Shown here one piece after another: positions 61,933 to 64,000 of a DNA stretch of 64,000 nucleotides (the first letter of the stretch is position 1; the number at the start of each line of letters is the position of its first letter). Source of the stretch: Robiginitalea sp. GTDB taxonomy: Bacteria > Bacteroidota > Bacteroidia > Flavobacteriales > Flavobacteriaceae. A model generated the notes under the pieces. It did no database searches. It saw only the letters and a program-made list of their open reading frames with translations, and was not told the DNA's origin. Both the position numbers and the translations under genes were made by a program. Where the stretch lies: NCBI GenBank assembly GCA_024638915.1, contig JAHEJJ010000008.1, positions 1 to 64,000 of the forward strand, written 5' to 3'.

Positions 61933-62445
61933 ATGGGGAAAATAAGTAAAAAAGAAGGATTTAAAATTCCTGAAGGTTATTTTGAAGGCTTATCAGAAGA
62001 GATCATGTCCAAATTAGATGCTGGCTCTTTAGATCTGCCTAAATCTGATGGTTTTACGGCTCCAGATGGATATTTTGATTCCCTGGGCAAAGAAGTATTG
62101 GCCAAAGAGCAAACCGATGAGATCAGGGTGATCAGACTTAAACCCTATAAAAAACTGTTTTTTGCTGCAGCTTCGGTGGCCGCAGCCGTGGTCTTGATCT
62201 TTGGATGGCAATGGCAGAGCAGTCAGTCTGTCGACTTTGGGGATATCGCCAGTGGTGAACTACAGGCATATTTCGAAGACAATTCCACCGGTTTGACCTC
62301 TTACGAGATTGCTGAGGTCTTACCGATAGAGGATTTGGAGTTAGACGATATTTTGGAAAGCAATTTGAATGATGAGAATATAGTGGATTATTTAGAAGCC
62401 ACCATAGAGGATATAGATGAACTTAATTTAAACAATGATGATTAA
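61933..62445 (+). CDS. Single-span membrane protein paired with ECF sigma factor (putative anti-sigma factor)
   Basis: 170 residues. The cytosolic N terminus carries two copies of a motif F-x-x-P-x-G-Y-F (GFKIPEGYFEGLSEEI near residue 9 and GFTAPDGYFDSLGKEV near residue 40). One span follows (about 77-93, FFAAASVAAAVVLIFGW) and then a very acidic periplasmic tail (EVLPIEDLELDDILE). Position 85 bases after a sigma gene suggests an anti-sigma role, which is inference. It overlaps the next gene by 11 bases. Confidence 0.75.
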   Translation: MGKISKKEGFKIPEGYFEGLSEEIMSKLDAGSLDLPKSDGFTAPDGYFDSLGKEVLAKEQTDEIRVIRLKPYKKLFFAAASVAAAVVLIFGWQWQSSQSVDFGDIASGELQAYFEDNSTGLTSYEIAEVLPIEDLELDDILESNLNDENIVDYLEATIEDIDELNLNNDD

Positions 62446-62890
62446 ATACGGCAAAATGGGGGCCATTGTTCTGTGCTTATTCGCCACCTTCGTAGTATTT
62501 GGGCAAGGTGGACCAGGCAGAGAAAAGATAAAAACACTCAAAGTAGCTTTTATCACAGAGCGATTGAGTCTTACTTCAGATGAGGCTCAGGCCTTTTGGC
62601 CCATTTATAATGAGCATGAGAAAAACATCCAGAGGATCAGGCGTAGTGAGCGCTTTGGAATACAAGCTAAATTGATGGATATGGAGCTGCTAACCCAGTC
62701 TGAAGCCAGTGGTCTGCTAAGTCAGCTCATGGAGCTTGAAGAGACAAAACAAGATTTACATTTCTCTTTTTTGGAAAAGATGAGCACGGTAATCTCACCC
62801 AAGAAGACCCTTTTGTTGATCAAGGCAGAGGAAGATTTTAAAAGAAGGCTTTTAAGGGAAATGCAGCAAAGAAGAAAAGGAGGAGGATAG
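62435..62890 (+). CDS. Spy/CpxP-like periplasmic protein of the sigma operon
   Basis: 151-residue helical protein with signal peptide (IVLCLFATFVVFG). The mature part shows a Spy/CpxP-like pattern: TERLSLTSDEAQAFWPIYNEHEKNIQRIR, with charged helices, ending in a Lys/Arg/Gly tail. Similar proteins in flavobacteria are labelled sensors of ECF-type sigma factors. A chaperone or sensor role is inferred from the operon. It overlaps the anti-sigma-like gene by 11 bases and is followed by a terminator. Confidence 0.82.
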   Translation: MMIKYGKMGAIVLCLFATFVVFGQGGPGREKIKTLKVAFITERLSLTSDEAQAFWPIYNEHEKNIQRIRRSERFGIQAKLMDMELLTQSEASGLLSQLMELEETKQDLHFSFLEKMSTVISPKKTLLLIKAEEDFKRRLLREMQQRRKGGG

Positions 62891-62943
62891 TGATTTTCAA
62901 CCAAAGGAACCAAAAGGAAGCCAAATGTCTTCCTTTCGTGCAG

Positions 62944-62973
62944 GGAAGCGGGGTTTATCCGCTTCCTTTTTTA
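62944..62973 (+). terminator. Terminator of the ECF sigma / Spy-like operon
   Basis: GGAAGCGG (62944-62951) pairs with CCGCTTCC (62959-62966), eight bp with a seven-base loop, followed by TTTTTTATTT. It separates the sigma module from the methyltransferase gene. Confidence 0.85.
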
Positions 62974-62993
62974 TTTGGTTTATCCCAAAATGA

Positions 62994-63001
62994 TACCTTT
63001 G
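62994..63001 (+). promoter_or_regulatory. Possible -7 promoter element of the RsmB-like gene
   Basis: TACCTTTG fits TAnnTTTG, 16 bases before ATG 63018. It lies directly after the terminator of the preceding operon, so the gene has its own promoter. Confidence 0.45.
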
Positions 63002-63017
63002 CCAGATCTATATTCCA

Positions 63018-64000
63018 ATGCGTTTACACAGAAATCTAGTTTTTGCAGTCACCAGAACACTTCATCAGATCTTCAACGAAGAAGTCTATGCCGATAAGGC
63101 TGTCGAGAAAAGTCTGAAAAGCAATCCCCGTTGGGGATCCAGGGATCGGGGATTTATTGCTGAAACCGTTTATGATATCGTAAGATGGAAACGTTTATAT
63201 ATGGAAATAGCATCGGTTTCAGAACCTTTTCAGCAGCAAGGCCTGATAAGGCTTTTTACGGTTTGGGCAACACTAAAAGGTATACCACTACCTCCTTGGG
63301 AAGAGTTCGGACTTGTTCCGACCAGACGGATAAAAGGCCGGTTCGACGAGCTTTCACATATTCGAAAATTTAGAGAGTCTATCCCAGACTGGCTGGATGA
63401 TATGGGAAATGAGGCGCTCGGGGAACCCTTATGGTCTGAGGAGTTAAAAGCCCTCAATCAGGTAGCTCCCGTTGTGTTGCGCACTAATACATTAAAAACC
63501 AATCGTGAAGAACTTAGAAAAGCATTGTCAAGAGAAAATATCCAAACGGCATGCCTAAAACACTATCCTGACGCCCTGGCGCTTGAACAAAGGTCCAATG
63601 TTTTCAGAACCGAGGCTTTTAAATCGGGATTATTCGAAGTTCAGGATGCATCTTCTCAAAAGGTAGCCCCCTTTTTAGAGCCAAAACCCGGAATGCGGGT
63701 CGTAGATGCCTGTGCAGGAGCTGGAGGCAAAGCGTTGCACCTTGCCTGTCTGATGGAAAACAAAGGGCAAATCATCGCATTGGACATTTACCAGCAAAAA
63801 TTAAAAGAATTGAAACGTCGGGCCAGGAGGAATGGGGCACACAATATTGAAGCAAGACTTATAGAATCCAACAAGATAATAAAGAAGCTTCATGGAACAG
63901 CAGACAGGGTACTGATCGATGCTCCCTGTAGTGGTTTGGGTGTCTTACGGCGTAATCCTGATGCGAAATGGAAACTATCGCGAGAATTTGTGTTGAAGCT
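63018..64000 (+). CDS. RsmB/NOP family 16S rRNA cytosine-C5 methyltransferase (3' end outside window)
   Basis: Open to the window edge, 327 complete codons, starting MRLHRNLVFAVTRTLHQIF. The N-terminal NusB-like helical domain (GSRDRGFIAETVYDIVRWKRLY) is followed by the SAM domain: QDASSQKVAPFLEPKPG, motif I VVDACAGAGGKALHLA, IALDIYQQKLKELKRR, and IDAPCSGLGVLRRNPD with the PC catalytic cysteine. The second (TC-type) cysteine lies beyond the window. Probably methylates a 16S rRNA cytosine. Confidence 0.92.
   Translation, partial: MRLHRNLVFAVTRTLHQIFNEEVYADKAVEKSLKSNPRWGSRDRGFIAETVYDIVRWKRLYMEIASVSEPFQQQGLIRLFTVWATLKGIPLPPWEEFGLVPTRRIKGRFDELSHIRKFRESIPDWLDDMGNEALGEPLWSEELKALNQVAPVVLRTNTLKTNREELRKALSRENIQTACLKHYPDALALEQRSNVFRTEAFKSGLFEVQDASSQKVAPFLEPKPGMRVVDACAGAGGKALHLACLMENKGQIIALDIYQQKLKELKRRARRNGAHNIEARLIESNKIIKKLHGTADRVLIDAPCSGLGVLRRNPDAKWKLSREFVLK

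Noticed and set aside
1-64000. CRISPR arrays, tRNA or rRNA genes, insertion sequences, prophage
   Set aside because: No repeat-spacer pattern, cloverleaf, transposase, integrase or phage structural gene was seen on either strand.

Overview
The window is a chromosomal segment of a Bacteroidota bacterium, almost certainly a member of the Flavobacteriaceae. The signs are an Oar-like TonB-dependent receptor, families typical of the group (DUF6495, DUF4252, DUF5777, DUF4199, GlmU-like proteins), a 950-residue CarB, a phosphoserine phosphatase/phosphoglycerate dehydrogenase fusion, TAnnTTTG-type promoters, and almost no Shine-Dalgarno sequences. GC is moderate and looks even. I see no rRNA, tRNA, CRISPR array, insertion sequence, phage gene or recombination scar, so this reads as core genome with densely packed genes. 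Both ends cut a gene.

Layout. 0-8 kb: 3' end of an M42 aminopeptidase, a NUDIX hydrolase, hisS, a DUF6495 protein, a large outer-membrane receptor, and the rpsF-rpsR-rplI ribosomal operon. 8-19 kb: an orphan LytTR response regulator, priA, a YihY membrane protein coupled to nadC, rlmH, a methyltransferase, the SerB-SerA fusion, a coupled satD-like/DUF3307 pair, an ICMT-like methyltransferase and rdgB. 19-29 kb: a DEAD-box helicase with a structured leader, a GH13 lipoprotein amylase, small VOC and SRPBCC proteins, trmH, a sirtuin, a haem-binding domain protein, and a HEAT-like protein before purB, followed by mscS. 29-32 kb: an ECF sigma factor, a membrane-anchored partner and two tandem DUF4252 proteins. 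32-39 kb: an S41 protease lipoprotein, then a vitamin B12 uptake locus. In that locus a BtuB-like receptor lies behind a cobalamin riboswitch and diverges from a btuF-btuC-btuD-like ABC transporter. 39-45 kb: rmuC and the oxidative pentose-phosphate genes pgl-zwf, divergent from gnd. 45-56 kb: a DUF5777/YceI pair, carB, rpmH, an exported protein with a TPR protein, a lytic transglycosylase, a hydrolase, a small GNAT-like protein, mtaB, a GlmU-like protein and rpmE2. 56-64 kb: envelope genes (DUF4199, GT2 glycosyltransferase, phosphosugar mutase, MsbA-like ABC exporter), a second ECF sigma module, and the start of an RsmB-type rRNA methyltransferase.

The parts most worth a second look are: the satD-like protein, whose N-terminal half resembles a class III nucleotide-cyclase palm and which is translationally coupled to a multi-spanning DUF3307 protein; the two ECF sigma cassettes with uncharacterised surface partners; the B12 locus, with its riboswitch and an in-frame TAG-TTG junction between binding protein and permease; and several structured 5' leaders. 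None of these is proven novel from sequence alone.
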